From Siderastrea radians (Eukaryota; Cnidaria; Anthozoa; Scleractinia; Rhizangiidae), in assembly GCA_964017195.1 (NCBI GenBank), contig OZ024887.1, positions 62,618,311-62,682,310 of the forward strand: 64,000 bases of DNA, in the 5' to 3' direction. The notes below the pieces were generated by a model. It searched no databases and was not told the origin of the DNA. It was given only the letters and a program-made list of their open reading frames with translations. Below are positions 1-12,249 of this stretch, piece after piece. The position numbers were made by a program, and so were the translations under genes. Numbering within the stretch: position 1 is the stretch's first letter; the number at the start of each line of letters is the position of its first letter.

Positions 1-465
1 AAGAAATGTACAAAAATATGGCACTGGTGGGCATTGTTATATCTATGCTTGGATTTATCTCTCGTCAGTGCATGGTGATGCCTATTGATTATCTAAGTTT
101 CAGAAAAAAAAATTAAAAATCTGTGCTGTGGAAGTCTGATTTTTTCAATTTTTCTGCCCATGCACCACTAAATCCCTCTACATCTCTGGCTGTATGGTGT
201 TTGCAATGCCCAAGCTGAGTGTCATTGAATGACACCAGTTGAAGTTGTTTACTCGGGAGAACCACTTAGATGAAATTTGACTCAGAATGTGAGTATCCAG
301 TAATAAAAGCTAATGTTTTTCAACAAACAACCTTTAAGGCCAGTTTTTCAAAATCAGGGTATTTTTAACTTTCATGTCTTTTTCTATTATCCTCACAAAC
401 ATGATCAAAAGTCAGGGTGTGGTAGTTAATAAAAATTGTGGGGGAAGACACATAATCTCAAATAC

Positions 466-2631
466 CTTGAAACCTAGCAAGCCCAAGCACTTCTCCTCTG
501 AAACTCTTGACATACTTCACACCATATATGATGATAGGTCTGCGGAGAATGTGTGCCAAGGCAAATACATGTGTTTGTTCCAAGGATGTGCCAGGCTGAC
601 CAGCCAGACTCAGGATAGAAGCCCAGTCTTGCTCCCACTGATCCTCATCAAGTGAATACTGCAATGTTTCTGCCTGCATGGATTCCCACTCTTTGTAACG
701 GTTAAAAAACCTGACCATATACAACAACAAATTGGTTGTTACCTTAAATTCCTAACAACTTAGAACTACTGAAGGTTCTTTGACTATGTATAGACAACTG
801 ACAAGAACACTGGACCAAGATATAGGAATGTGTAGTTCCAGAAAGAATCCATACCCTCACCCCATGGAAGGTCATCAGAATTCCTAGGGGGATGGGGGAT
901 CTGAAAAGCTAAAATTTTAGATGCAAAGTATGAAGCTAAACTGGAATTTCTTGGGGGAGGGAGGGTGCGAAATAAAAAACCTTCCCTGAGGGGAGTATGG
1001 ATATTTTCTGGAACTACACAATATCAGCCAAGATGTTTCCTTTATTCATATGCAAACCATGACAAAACTTACTGTTTTTCTGCTCTGTGTTGTCCAGATG
1101 AAATTACTGATTAGAATCATGTGATCTGATTGTTGCCCAAGCAGCTCAGTTTGTTTTTATCTGGTTACCAGTGTTACTTAACCTCTTCATGTCAACACAT
1201 ACACGTAAGCATTTTTGTACAAGTGAAGTACTTACAAATGTTTTAAATTCACTCAGGATGTTTTGATTCAAAAAACAGAACTCACCAAGACATGACCCGA
1301 GACATGACCCCTTTAATCAAGGAACGACATTGGCTAAAAGTTACCAAACATTCAATGACAATAAGTTAAGGTACACATCTTATGAGCATGGTTTGCAGTA
1401 ATGTACATCTGTAGGTGTATAGTGTCAAGATGAAACCTATGTGCGACTTACCTTGAGCCCCCCTCTGTTAAACTGTCATACAGTGCACGTCTCAAGGTAT
1501 TGTCCCTATCAAACACACCATATGAAGCTTGAAGAATCGAGTCTAACAGACAATCACCAGCAGAACGATTCCACAGGGGATAAATTCTACTTCCTAACTG
1601 TTCTGTGATTTCTTCACTCCAGTTGATAACAGGAGACTCCATTTCCAAAACTGAAACAGGAACAATAAAATTCTTACAATCAGATAGTTTAATCTTGGCA
1701 TGGATCTATCTTTTGAGACTGTGGATGGAATACAAAAGTGTCACTATTCAAATCAAAGCTTCCGTGAAGAGTTGCTCAAAGAAAGCCTACAGATGCATCC
1801 ATTTTCTCCTTTCCTCCACCCCATTCTACCCTCTTATATTTGTGCTTGTTTAAACATGTGTGATTTTTATTTTGCTCAATGCTGAATAATCTTATAAGGA
1901 AACAAAAGGCTGATGAACAGGCTACCCTGGGGATAAAAATATTAAGTAATATATCAAACATAAGAAAGAGTGTTTCATCAGGATACAAGTATCTAAGCAG
2001 AAATGAGGTACAGCCAAGTTTTTTCAACCGACTTCAAACTCCTTAACCATTCACAATTGGTTAGGAGAAATTCAAAGCAAAAGTCCGCAAAATTGTATGC
2101 TAATTATGATCTGGTATCCAAACTTCTGTCTTCTATGTTTCTCTTCATGAGTTATTAATGAGTTTGAGAAGATAAAGGTGAGAACTGACTAAACCAAAAA
2201 AAAAAAAACAACTGAGACAGAAAGAAAATTATCCTGTTAAATCCTTTTTCTGATAACCCTTCTTACCTCTTTGGACTTCTCTGTCAAGCATGTCATCAAA
2301 CACTTGTCTTTGTACCCTGGCTGGAAAGTCTTGTATTTCTAAAAACAAATATTTGTTAGTGATATGGAGATTGAAAACATGAAATAGTATTGTGGTGTGC
2401 TTCGTTAAACACATGAATGAGCTGGTTTATTACTAGGATCCTTCAAATTGGAATCTGAATAGTAAAAACTGATATTTTTTTCCCCAAGGGAAACAAATTT
2501 TACAGAGGGTTATTAAACAAAAATCAAATACAAGCATACAACATCATCATTCATTTTCAATTTTTACGATCTTTCAAGACTGTCTACTGTGCACATATCT
2601 ACTGAGTGTTGCTCACTCCATTCTTCCCTGC

Positions 2632-2685
<54 letters not shown>

Positions 2686-3975
2686 CTTTAATACAGGATC
2701 CACAAAGTGGCTCTTTGCCTGTACACTAAAAACTGTCTATCTAACTAATATTCTAACAATAAGAATGATGTGTGCAGGTTGCTGTAAATTCTTACCTGCT
2801 GGTAAAACAAATGTGACCTGGTCAGTAAAAAAGTAACAGCGCCAGTCTCCCTTACGTTGCCTCATGGTATGTGCCATTTGCTTCCTAATGTCTGCTGCTA
2901 GTTCGGGGCAGGCAATACAAGGCACACGTCTCAAATGATGGCCTTTCACTTCTGGCGTCAGTAACACAGTGATGAGTTCATCTCTCTTAAATTTAAACGC
3001 CAAGTGAACTAATGTGTGTCCCACTTCATATACTCCTGGTCGATTCAATACCAAACAGTCTTCTCTGGTCAACTGTCTGGACAGATCACCACCTGAGTTC
3101 AAATAACTCTCTACAGATGAGGTATCACCTTCAACGACACCTATACATGCTGAAAGCCATAACCAATCTGAGTCTTTGAGGCGGTTACGAATTTGCAACA
3201 CCTCCTCATTATCATTAACATCATCTGAGGCTGGAATGTCATAAATTATCTTTTCCCCTGTCTGGCTAGTTGGTTGAATTTCTAATGTGGCTTCACTAAC
3301 GGATGAAGGAGGCGACCTTCTTTTCGAAGTGGAAGGCCTTTTCGTGTTATTATCCAAGGTTGTGTTCTTGCCTATTTCTTCGTTTTTCGTTTTAGCCGGC
3401 TTTAAGCACTTACAAAGAACACACTTTTGAGTTTTTGGCCAATTTTCGTAAGTACACTGTGGGCAAGTCCACTTGTGATTTTTCAAAAGTGCCCTGTTTA
3501 TTTCATTGTTTATTGTTTTCGAGTCGAGTCTCCCGTTGCTACCGATAAAGCCAGGGGATTTTGGAGAAACACTTCTAGACGAAGCATCCTTGTTGCCGTG
3601 TCCTGGGTCTATGTGCCTTCCGTTTTTACCTGATTTGTGTTTCGAAGCCCGACACATCGAACAGTGAACCGAGCGAGGCCAGTTTTCGTACGTACAAGAA
3701 GAACACGTCCATTTTGCTTCGCTTTGCTCAGAAAATCGTGGAGACTGCGTGTTCTTGTCGCTTGAGGAACAAATAAGTGGATCTGTTGAAATAATCCTGT
3801 CACCGCTAGCCGCTTCGTAAATATCTTCGCTTACACTTGTTAGTCTGCTCGCTTCTTGCGTGATGACTTGAGGTGGTCTCGGAGCGTAGCACAAAGTACA
3901 TTGTACAGAGCAAGGCCAGTTTAAGTATGTGCAATATTTGCACGCCCATTTTAAGCTTTCCTCTTTCTTTGGCAT
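466..3975 (-). CDS. ZRANB1: ZRANB1/TRABID-like NZF-OTU ubiquitin thioesterase, 3' part beyond the left edge
   Basis: Coding exons, in transcript order, are 3975-2796, 2338-2267, 1650-1452 and 710-466; all four junctions have GT/AG sites and matching phases (1,1,2,1). They encode 565 residues of about 700 expected. Three NZF zinc fingers are visible at residues about 8-33, 88-109 and 168-189, each with the WxCxxCT(Y)xNW pattern. The ankyrin-like ubiquitin-binding domain follows (about 265-390), then the start of the OTU domain with the catalytic cysteine in AGDCLLDS (about C451) and the conserved SLEQTHVFALAHILRRPIII stretch. The last exons, with the GHFS catalytic histidine, are not in the window. 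In vertebrates this enzyme prefers K29/K33-linked ubiquitin chains and has been linked to Wnt signalling. The start is chosen because NZF1 begins eight residues in, as in the human protein. The donor at 465-464 is the weaker GTATTT type. Identification is from recalled family sequence, not a search. Confidence 0.95.
829..1020. mobile_element. Short palindromic MITE in a ZRANB1 intron
   Basis: The ends are inverted repeats: TGTGTAGTTCCAGAAA at the left and its complement at the right, with similarity continuing through ATCCATAC. The element is about 190 bp with no coding capacity and a G-rich inner segment. A 3-bp AAT may flank it. Superfamily not assigned. Confidence 0.7.
2635..2683. repeat. 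(TAA)n microsatellite
   Basis: Uninterrupted trinucleotide repeat in the intron between ZRANB1 coding exons 1 and 2. Confidence 0.95.
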
Positions 3976-4321
3976 GATGAAAAAAATCTAATAACGATAA
4001 GAATGTCCTTGGAAAATGTATTAATTGTCTTGAGCACTCACAATTCAACAAATACCGTCTTCTAAAACCACCTCTTTTCCGCGAGGGTTGGTGAAACTGT
4101 TCCAATTTCAGTCGGCTACTTCCTCGAGCTCTAGAGCCTTCCAAACCGAAAGCCCCAGACAAACGCTTTTCGCCAAGAGCGTTAAATGTCATGAAGCTGC
4201 TTTTCATGCTCGTCCGATACTCCTGAATGACGCTGACATCGAAAAATTGGCGAGTATTTTCCAAGGTTCACAAAAGTCATCACTGTCGCCATGATGTTTT
4301 GAAAGTGAAAGGCTCGTGTCG

Positions 4322-4329
4322 TGACGTCA
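4322..4329. promoter_or_regulatory. CRE-like palindrome upstream of ZRANB1
   Basis: A perfect TGACGTCA lies about 350 bp upstream of the ZRANB1 start codon, in the stretch expected to hold its promoter. CREB/ATF factors bind this motif in animals. Position supports a promoter role, but transcription start is not visible. Confidence 0.4.
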
Positions 4330-6318
4330 ACAAACATCTGGCATCCTCATGACCAGCTCTCGCTCGGACAAATCATTGGTCTTCAAAATAAGTATTTGTC
4401 TTTCGTCTCAAAGCCGATCATTCCCCTAAATCCATGACATTTGATCTTAAAAGCTCCATTAGTCTAATTCCCAAAACTGCCGAGAAAATTTATTCATTTA
4501 ATCTTGGGCAGATGATATTATGTTTACAAGCTCTTCTTTATACAAAGATGGTTTAACCCGAGCATCCTTTGTTCATTTAAGTCTAAAAACAATTCATCGG
4601 CCTCATTAATTAGTGTGTGTTTTCACTCAATTAAAACCCTTTGGAATGCAAAGCAGATCTAGAGGGCATGACCCATATAATTCTCGAATACCGGCTGTGC
4701 AATATCGCTGTGCAATTTAGCAGTTGTGTGCCATGTTTCAGGCTATCCATAGCAATAATCAGTAATGACATCTGCAGGTCTTTTCTACTCGACTACCGTC
4801 TCCTCCTCTTCCGTTCTGACTTCATAATTGTAAACATCAACATCAATAATATTGCGAGCAATGTTGCACCAGTGTTGTGCCGTGTGGCGTGCAAATGACT
4901 CGACTTCATAGGGTGACTTGCGTACAAAGTCCAACGTCCGCGAGGGCGAAGGGCTCACTTGAGTATTACATACCCTACATGTGCGGCACCGAACTGTGCG
5001 CGCGCTGTGGTTTTTGAGCTGTTTTGGCCAAAAATATAACATAATATTAACCACCTTTAAGCATATTGTGTACTGGTCTCAAGTTGAGAACACAGAGAAC
5101 AGCTTTTGCCATTTTGCACGAAAAGGGAAATATTTTAGGGGTAAAGTACATAGTTTAATTTAAGATGTACTTACCTACTTAAGGTAAGTCACTTACTTAA
5201 AGCGTCACTTATTCTACCATAAAACAACACATATCGGTGACGCTAATTAACGAATGTTTTACATTAAAGTTATGGTACATTATCAACCTAAATAAAACGC
5301 TTAAGATACTACAAGACATGAAAATGCCAATTGCATATCCCTTACTCCATATAAAGTAGCAGTTCTTGCAGCCATTTTCTTCACTTAGGTCAGTAGTGTT
5401 TTCTTCCTTCTTGATCATATATCTTGATCTTGAGTAGGTTCTCAGAGCCACACAACCCTACTCACACTTTTGACAAACACGCACACGTTGAATTAACTGG
5501 CCTACCAAACAGGCTGTGCGGCGATGCACGCAACGGACACAAGTTGAACCGTTTATTCGGGGACTCTTGCTCCGAAAGCCGACTAGCGCTATATCCGGAA
5601 TTAACAGTTAAACCAATGTGTTTTGATTGGTCAAAATGAAAACGAAATACAGATGTTCCACCCCACCAATGTGGTCATTGCGTTTTTTCTTCTTTTTACA
5701 AACAAGGCGACATGCGCTGCTCGGTGATCACCTTCCGCTCGCAAGAAAAAAAGTGGACAGCGCAAACCAGACACTCTTTTTGATTTTTTACGTGGCTTTA
5801 TATTAAGGAAACAAGTCACATCAATGGCAAAAGTAAATCAACATTCATTAATTCATTCATTCGTTCGTTCGTTCGTTCGTTCGTTCGTTCGTTCGTTCGT
5901 TCGTTCGTTCGTTCGTTCGTTCGTTCGTTCGTTCGTTCATTCATTCATTTAGTTAGTTATTCATTTATTTATTTTCACGTTGTTCAGGTGTCAATAAGTA
6001 AAAGATTAAAAACACTAAAACAAATCAAAAGGCAGGTGACAAAAAACACTGGCATATCGTGGCATATGCATGCCCCCCAAGAAACATAACCTATGCCGGA
6101 AGTTACTTTGTTTGGTTGAAATAAATCTTAACCCATTGGGACCCAATCACAAGCGTTCAGCGGCGCTACGTCATCAGAATGGAATTTTTCCGTCGTTCTT
6201 CAGACGCAATTTCTTAGAGGAACGTGGAGACGACTGGAAAAGTCTTTTTTCTCAGTCTAGGTAATTTTCTTTACAGTTAAAGCTCAACGAACAGCGAGAG
6301 CGGTGTGTAAGCTGAAGC
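4330..6318. other. Intergenic region between ZRANB1 and WDR6
   Basis: No coding exon recognised on either strand. It holds the tetranucleotide array at 5851-5950 and should hold the ZRANB1 promoter (right of 3976) and the WDR6 3' UTR (left of 6319). A minus-strand AATAAATAAATGA near 5961-5973 is a candidate WDR6 polyadenylation signal, about 350 nt past the stop. Confidence 0.5.
5851..5950. repeat. (TTCG)n with (TTCA) borders
   Basis: About 20 uninterrupted TTCG units bordered on both sides by TTCA units, as if TTCA was the founding motif. Confidence 0.95.
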
Positions 6319-9300
6319 TCAAGAGCGTCCAACAAGACAAAACGTCTGTAGACCAACTCCGCAAACGGCCGCCACCAAACAATCATTCCTGAAAAAGAAA
6401 AGAAAAGAAAATTAAGTCAGACAGAAGCAATGAATTAAGTCTCCAGGGGCACGTTTTTTTGGTCTCTTCTGGAATGAGAATAGTCGAAATAGAAATGATC
6501 AGAATGTTGGAAATATGAAACAAGAAAAAAAACGATTGTTCCAAAAATGGACTGAAAAGTAACCGCGGGTTTTTCCTCAGGCTCGGTGGAAGAAGTTACA
6601 TTTCCCGTCAATGCGCTGTTAATTTTGTTATTGCCAAGTGATTGACAACTTCTTCATGTTGCTCATTCTGTTCATTCTGCCCCAGATAGCAGAAAACATG
6701 GAATGGCATGAACTACTATTCTAAGGAAGGAGAACAGGTAATTAAAAAACGCGCCAGAAAGCCAATCCAAGTATTCTCATTCTAGAATGGTCCCCCCCCC
6801 CCAAAAAAAAAACGCGCCCCAGATGTAAGAAGTAATCTATAAAAGTTTTGTCCTTCAAGTACCTCTCTCCCAAGATTTCCAAGTCTTGGACATCAGCAAC
6901 GTCTACCATCTCTACAGCAAGCTGACGAAAAGCAAACGATGAGGAAGGCTCCTGCAAACAAGCAAGCAACACTTTTGTCGTTTGATCAAGGAATACCAAT
7001 TTTAAAATAGACACTGAGAGCGTGAAGACCTTGAGTAGCATAAAATAAATTGAGTAGCATAAAATAAACACCACCAAATGCAGTTACAAAACCATTTTTT
7101 GATCACAGCGAATAAGGATCGGCGGTGCCTTGACAAAACAAAGGAGTCCATTAGAAACTGAGCATTACAATCCTGAAAACGTAAGACAAGACTTAAATTT
7201 GGCTGGAATCAGTTTTAAATGCGCTTTTTGACATTCGGTTAAATTTGTTTTGTTGCTGTTGTTGTTCCATAGATTAACAAAAATTTCCTTTGACAGTCGT
7301 CTAAACACCCCGCGGTGAGTTTTGATGTTTCTTGTTTTATACCTGGTCTTTTCTGACCACCTCCCACAACGCAAGCCTCTGATCAACTGATGATGAGATC
7401 ACTAGTCCATTCTCCAAAGCCTTTACACCTACAAAACAAACAAACAAGCATGCAAAATGAAATTGTTCATCAGACAGGAAAGACAACATAGCATTCAGAG
7501 TAAAACCAGATCAGTTTTCGATTCAGACATGCAGTCATGCGTTTAGTAAGTGGGGCCCTAGTTTGTGTCATGTGAGCAACTGAGAGTATTGCTTCTCCCC
7601 ACCCCTGAATGGGATGCTAGTCCATCCCAGGGTTACCCCCAGCAGTATGTCGCTGGTACACCTAGGTGGAGAAAGACAATGTGGCGTAAAGTTCCTTGTC
7701 ATGCAGTTATGCGCCCGGGGGGGGGGGGGGGACTCCCATATGAAAATGATGGGGATGCTCGTCGGAAAATTAGCATTAAACCCCTAAAGGAGACCAATCT
7801 GGGCGTGGTTCAGGCGTTATTTGACTCCTAAACGAGACCAAGCTAAAACAGACAACCAAATAAGAGCTTCAGTGATTTAAATGCGCTAAAGATTGACACT
7901 AAAGACTTGACGTCGTTTGTTTTTTTTATATAGATATTTCTTGACGCACACCCTAAGCGATACCTGAATGGGTAAAAATATTGGCTTTCCTTCCTAAAAA
8001 CCCTAAGCGAGACCAAAATCTGCAATTTACAACCCTAAGCGAGACGACGAGCATCCCCGTCACTTTCACATGGGAGTCCCCCCCCCCCCGGGGTTATGCG
8101 TATAGTAAGTGTGGTGTGACCAGGTGGGGACCCAGTTGCTCAAAGCAGCATTAAGCCAGGATAAGCATCAATTTTGAATTCTGGTTGATGATGTTAAAGC
8201 ATGGTATCCTTCCGTTTTTTTTTTTGTCCTACGTTTTGACTTCAGATGCTTTCATCTCTAAGTTAGGAGCGAAAACACCACAGCGGTAATCAAGAGCGAA
8301 AATTAACCCGATCATGGCTTGACATCGTTTGCATGATTGTGCTACAAGTTCTGCTAAGGCTTTGTTGTGATAACGACAGCTATCAGTAATCTTTTCCTCC
8401 AATTTTGGTTGAAATCTAATGGTTGACAGTTACCGCGGGCAAAAATGATCAAACGTTTTAAACAAGTAAATAAGAAAAAACACAACAACAACGACAACAA
8501 CTACTACAACTTAAGTCAGAAAACAAAGTAAAACCTCTTAGGTTTGTGTCGTGTTACCTGTAACTGATGACGTATGAGCTGAGGCCTCAGATACCTCACA
8601 TGTCACGTGAACCTTAGTGACGTCAGTACTGTCCAACATCAAGTTGAATTGTGCCGCGTAAAGTGCGCTGTCATCACCACCGCTGACTAATAAGTATTGC
8701 CCTGGAACTAAACAGAGAGTACGTTTACGGACTTTTAATTCCGCCACTCCTAGAGGCAAAACTTGTGTAAGGCAATGCGGTTAACGATAAGTTGTGAGTC
8801 TGTGAATGAAATCATACCCTGCGACATGACGCGATGATCAAAATATTAGAAGAGGGTGCCTCCTCTTATAAGCTATATCAGGGTATGTAATACTTAAAAA
8901 TACTGTTTTGAGTCGTTTTGGCCTGAAATAAGGTAAAGATTTTCACTGTTTTTGTCAAAAATTGAGCACGTTTTGCCCACTGATCTGTACGGTACAGGCA
9001 TTTGCTGTTTGCCCCTGAAAAGGGGGAAAAAGTTTAGGAGTTGGTCTGAACTGAAACAGGGTATATAAACCGAGTTTGGGGCGGCGGGAAGTGGGGGGTT
9101 GGCGCTCGAGCTCAGGACTATACTCCCCAAACCAAACCTCCGAGGGAGAGAAATACCATCTTTCTTCAAAAATCACTGTATGACGAGATTAAAAAGTAAA
9201 TAAATTTTGAGCGAAAAATGTAGTGAACTCCGTGCGAATAGCTTGCAACTTTACCCTTCCTCTTACCTTGCGTCTTCGTAAGTGTTATTGCATTCACACC

Positions 9301-12162
9301 TGACTGGTGCGCTCCAAACACGTGGCTGGGATGGACAAGGAAGATACCCACCAGGGGTAGGCAGGAGAAGTCACTTTGCTCATCAGGCGTAAATATTGTA
9401 TCATCCTGCGGTTCTTGTGTCATGGATTGATCAGGCATTTCGTACGTAACAGCAGTACGCTCCTTTGCGTGATTTAAATTCGCCAAACCTGCTTGGACAA
9501 TATTTAACGGATCTTTGTTTTCTGTTGAAGGTTGGATGTCAGCGAATTTGCTTGATTCAGTTCTTTTATTATTCATCTCAACATTTGTAACGTTTCCTTT
9601 TCCATCACAATCTTCAGTCACTCTACCTTTACAAAATGTTTTTGATAAAATATTCACAGGATGACTGTTAGCTGTCGCGTTCTCCTTCGCATGACATGTA
9701 TCCACGCTTTCAGGGGCTGTATCACCCTTTCTCGTAGAAACGCTATTAACGTTAGCGTCAAACAATCTATCTTCCCTTGCTTTAGTAGCAGGTTTTCCAT
9801 CCCATACCGAATTTTTTTCCACAGCAATGTCATTTCTATATTCATTTTCTGACACTTCACATGTCGAGACAGAGCATTCCTTTATGTGATTTAAGAGCAG
9901 TGCAGTGACGTCCCAACAGGAAATTCTGCCAGCAGTGTCTCCGGCAAACAACATAACTAGCGGTCTACCACTCGCAAGAAAATCAGTCACATGGCTGACC
10001 GTGAGAACACAGCGTTTAAGGTACTGGGACTGAGCCAAAAGTGAGAACTTGTTTTGTTGTTCATCAAAGGCAAAAATTCTAACGACAAGAGAACAAAAAC
10101 ATAGTTATTGTCAAAAAGAGGCGCTGTTGTTCATATCATTGTGACCGGACATTCACCGCGGTCAAACAAAAAACAACGTCACTTCCGGTTTTTTAGAGCC
10201 TTGAAGTTTGCATCAGTTCAGACTTTTACGAGCGCGAGAAAACGATACCTAAAATGTCCCGATAAACCAAATTTCGCGCCGATAAAACTTGTGGATGGCA
10301 GTTACTTCATTCCGAACACAGGCTCAAAGTAAAAAGCTGAAATTTTCAGAAATGGAGTTAAGTTTTGCGGTTAAAGTGGAAATTTCGACATTTGTCTGTA
10401 TTTTCTTTTGTAAAATTACGGCGGGAACTGCGCACGCGTCCTGCGTTTGACCGCTGTGAAGACAGGATACAATAAGGTAAGGTCACACAATCCACAGGAG
10501 GCTCACACAGCCGGAGCCTAACCCGGTTTCTGTAGCATGAAGCAACTGGGAGTATTGCTTCTTCCCCCCCCCCACCCCTGGATGGGATGCTAGTCCATCG
10601 CAGGGGTACCCCCAGCAGTTATGTCGCCGGTACACCTGGGTGGAGAGAGACAATGAGGAGCAGAGTTTCTTGTCAAAGGAAACAACACGATGACAGGGAC
10701 CAGGCTTCGAACCACAGACGTTCAGAGCTGAAGTCCAACGCGCTAATTACTAAAACATCGCACTCCCACAACAAGATACAATAGTTGAGGGTATTTTCTT
10801 TTGTCCAACGATGTAGTCACTTTGATTTGACATTTTGACCGCTTGCTGCTAGTCTTCAACAAGGGGTGAAGTTCATTGGTTAGGCTATCCTGAAAGACTG
10901 CGGTAAGGCTGCATTGTGCACGTATCTGATCGATTTGAAAACTGGTATTGGCCCACCCTTAGACTGCGATCTCCATCGTGAGACAAACGAAGCACGTTTC
11001 TCAACAATTAAAAAGAGAAGCATATGCGTGACTTTTTTCTCCAAGCAAAAAAAACACATATTACCCAATAAAAAAGACGTTATGTCAGGCCATTCACCTT
11101 ACAAACCCATCCGAGCATCCCGCCATGACAAAGTACAATGATTGACAGCTGCCAATTAACTGATCACTTGTAGATTGGTCGATTAGCTCTGCAGCACTCA
11201 GCGACGTCAGAGACATAAACCTGATCTCAGACAACGACTGCAAGTCGTGTTTCTTCCGTCTCCTTCGGTGATTACTGAAGTGAAACGAATATTCAGCCAA
11301 GAAAACCATGGGTGATGATGGCATCTTATCCCCATGACGACCGTCACTGTTGAGATTAATGACTGACAGATCGACGCGCCAGCATTTAAGTGACGCGCGC
11401 CCGCCACCGGAGAAAAGAAGATGACCTTGAGTTTTAACGTTAATAGCGCTTGGTTGAAGCTGTGTCAGAGGTCGCTTAGTCACACTCAAGGCCCGGACAC
11501 TTGAGATATGACCATGTGCAGTGAAAACTGGTAAAGTTACCCCAGTGGAGCGGTTAGCTGAAGAAAGAACTGTTAAGGAAACTATTCACGACATAACACT
11601 AACAGTGAACCACACAATGACAACACAAAACACTTCAAAACTAAGTGAAAGGATACAAATCATTAGTTTGATGTTAGTGTCTTCGCTTCCCGTTGCGAAT
11701 ATGTCACTAATTTCGTCTGTAAAAGAAGCTAGGAAGTCAGCAAATGAAGAACAATGACGCAGAACTTAATTCTTTGAATTAACTATAAAATGAAAAGTGA
11801 ATAAATTCGTGATATTTAAGACATTTAGAGAGAAAATGAAGAAATATCACTCGCAGGCCCTCTACACATATATCAAAAATGAGTTGGAAATTGGAACTCG
11901 TAAAAATTTTCTTTAAGATAAAGTTTGCACCGAGAGCGTTTACTCAGCTTAATTTTCCCTCATATTTTAATGTAGTCGAATTTTTAGTATTTTGGTCAAC
12001 TTTTAGGTAGTTGACGTGCAAAGATAGACTTGCCACAAGTCGACCTTCGCTTTTTGTTGACGAGAGGGAGAACGAAAACTGACTTATAGAGTGAAAATGA
12101 TATTGGAAAGGACTTTTAGACAGTCTAGTGTGCAAAGAGTCATCCGAACTGAGGTCGTCATC

Positions 12163-12249
<87 letters not shown>

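Noticed and set aside
1..465. Remaining ZRANB1 exons (catalytic histidine region)
   Set aside because: I looked for the GHFS and downstream segments on the minus strand and did not find them; they must lie beyond the left edge.
8894..9176. Two overlapping minus-strand frames in WDR6 intron 15
   Set aside because: No domain seen; likely a degraded repeat, though I could not define its ends.
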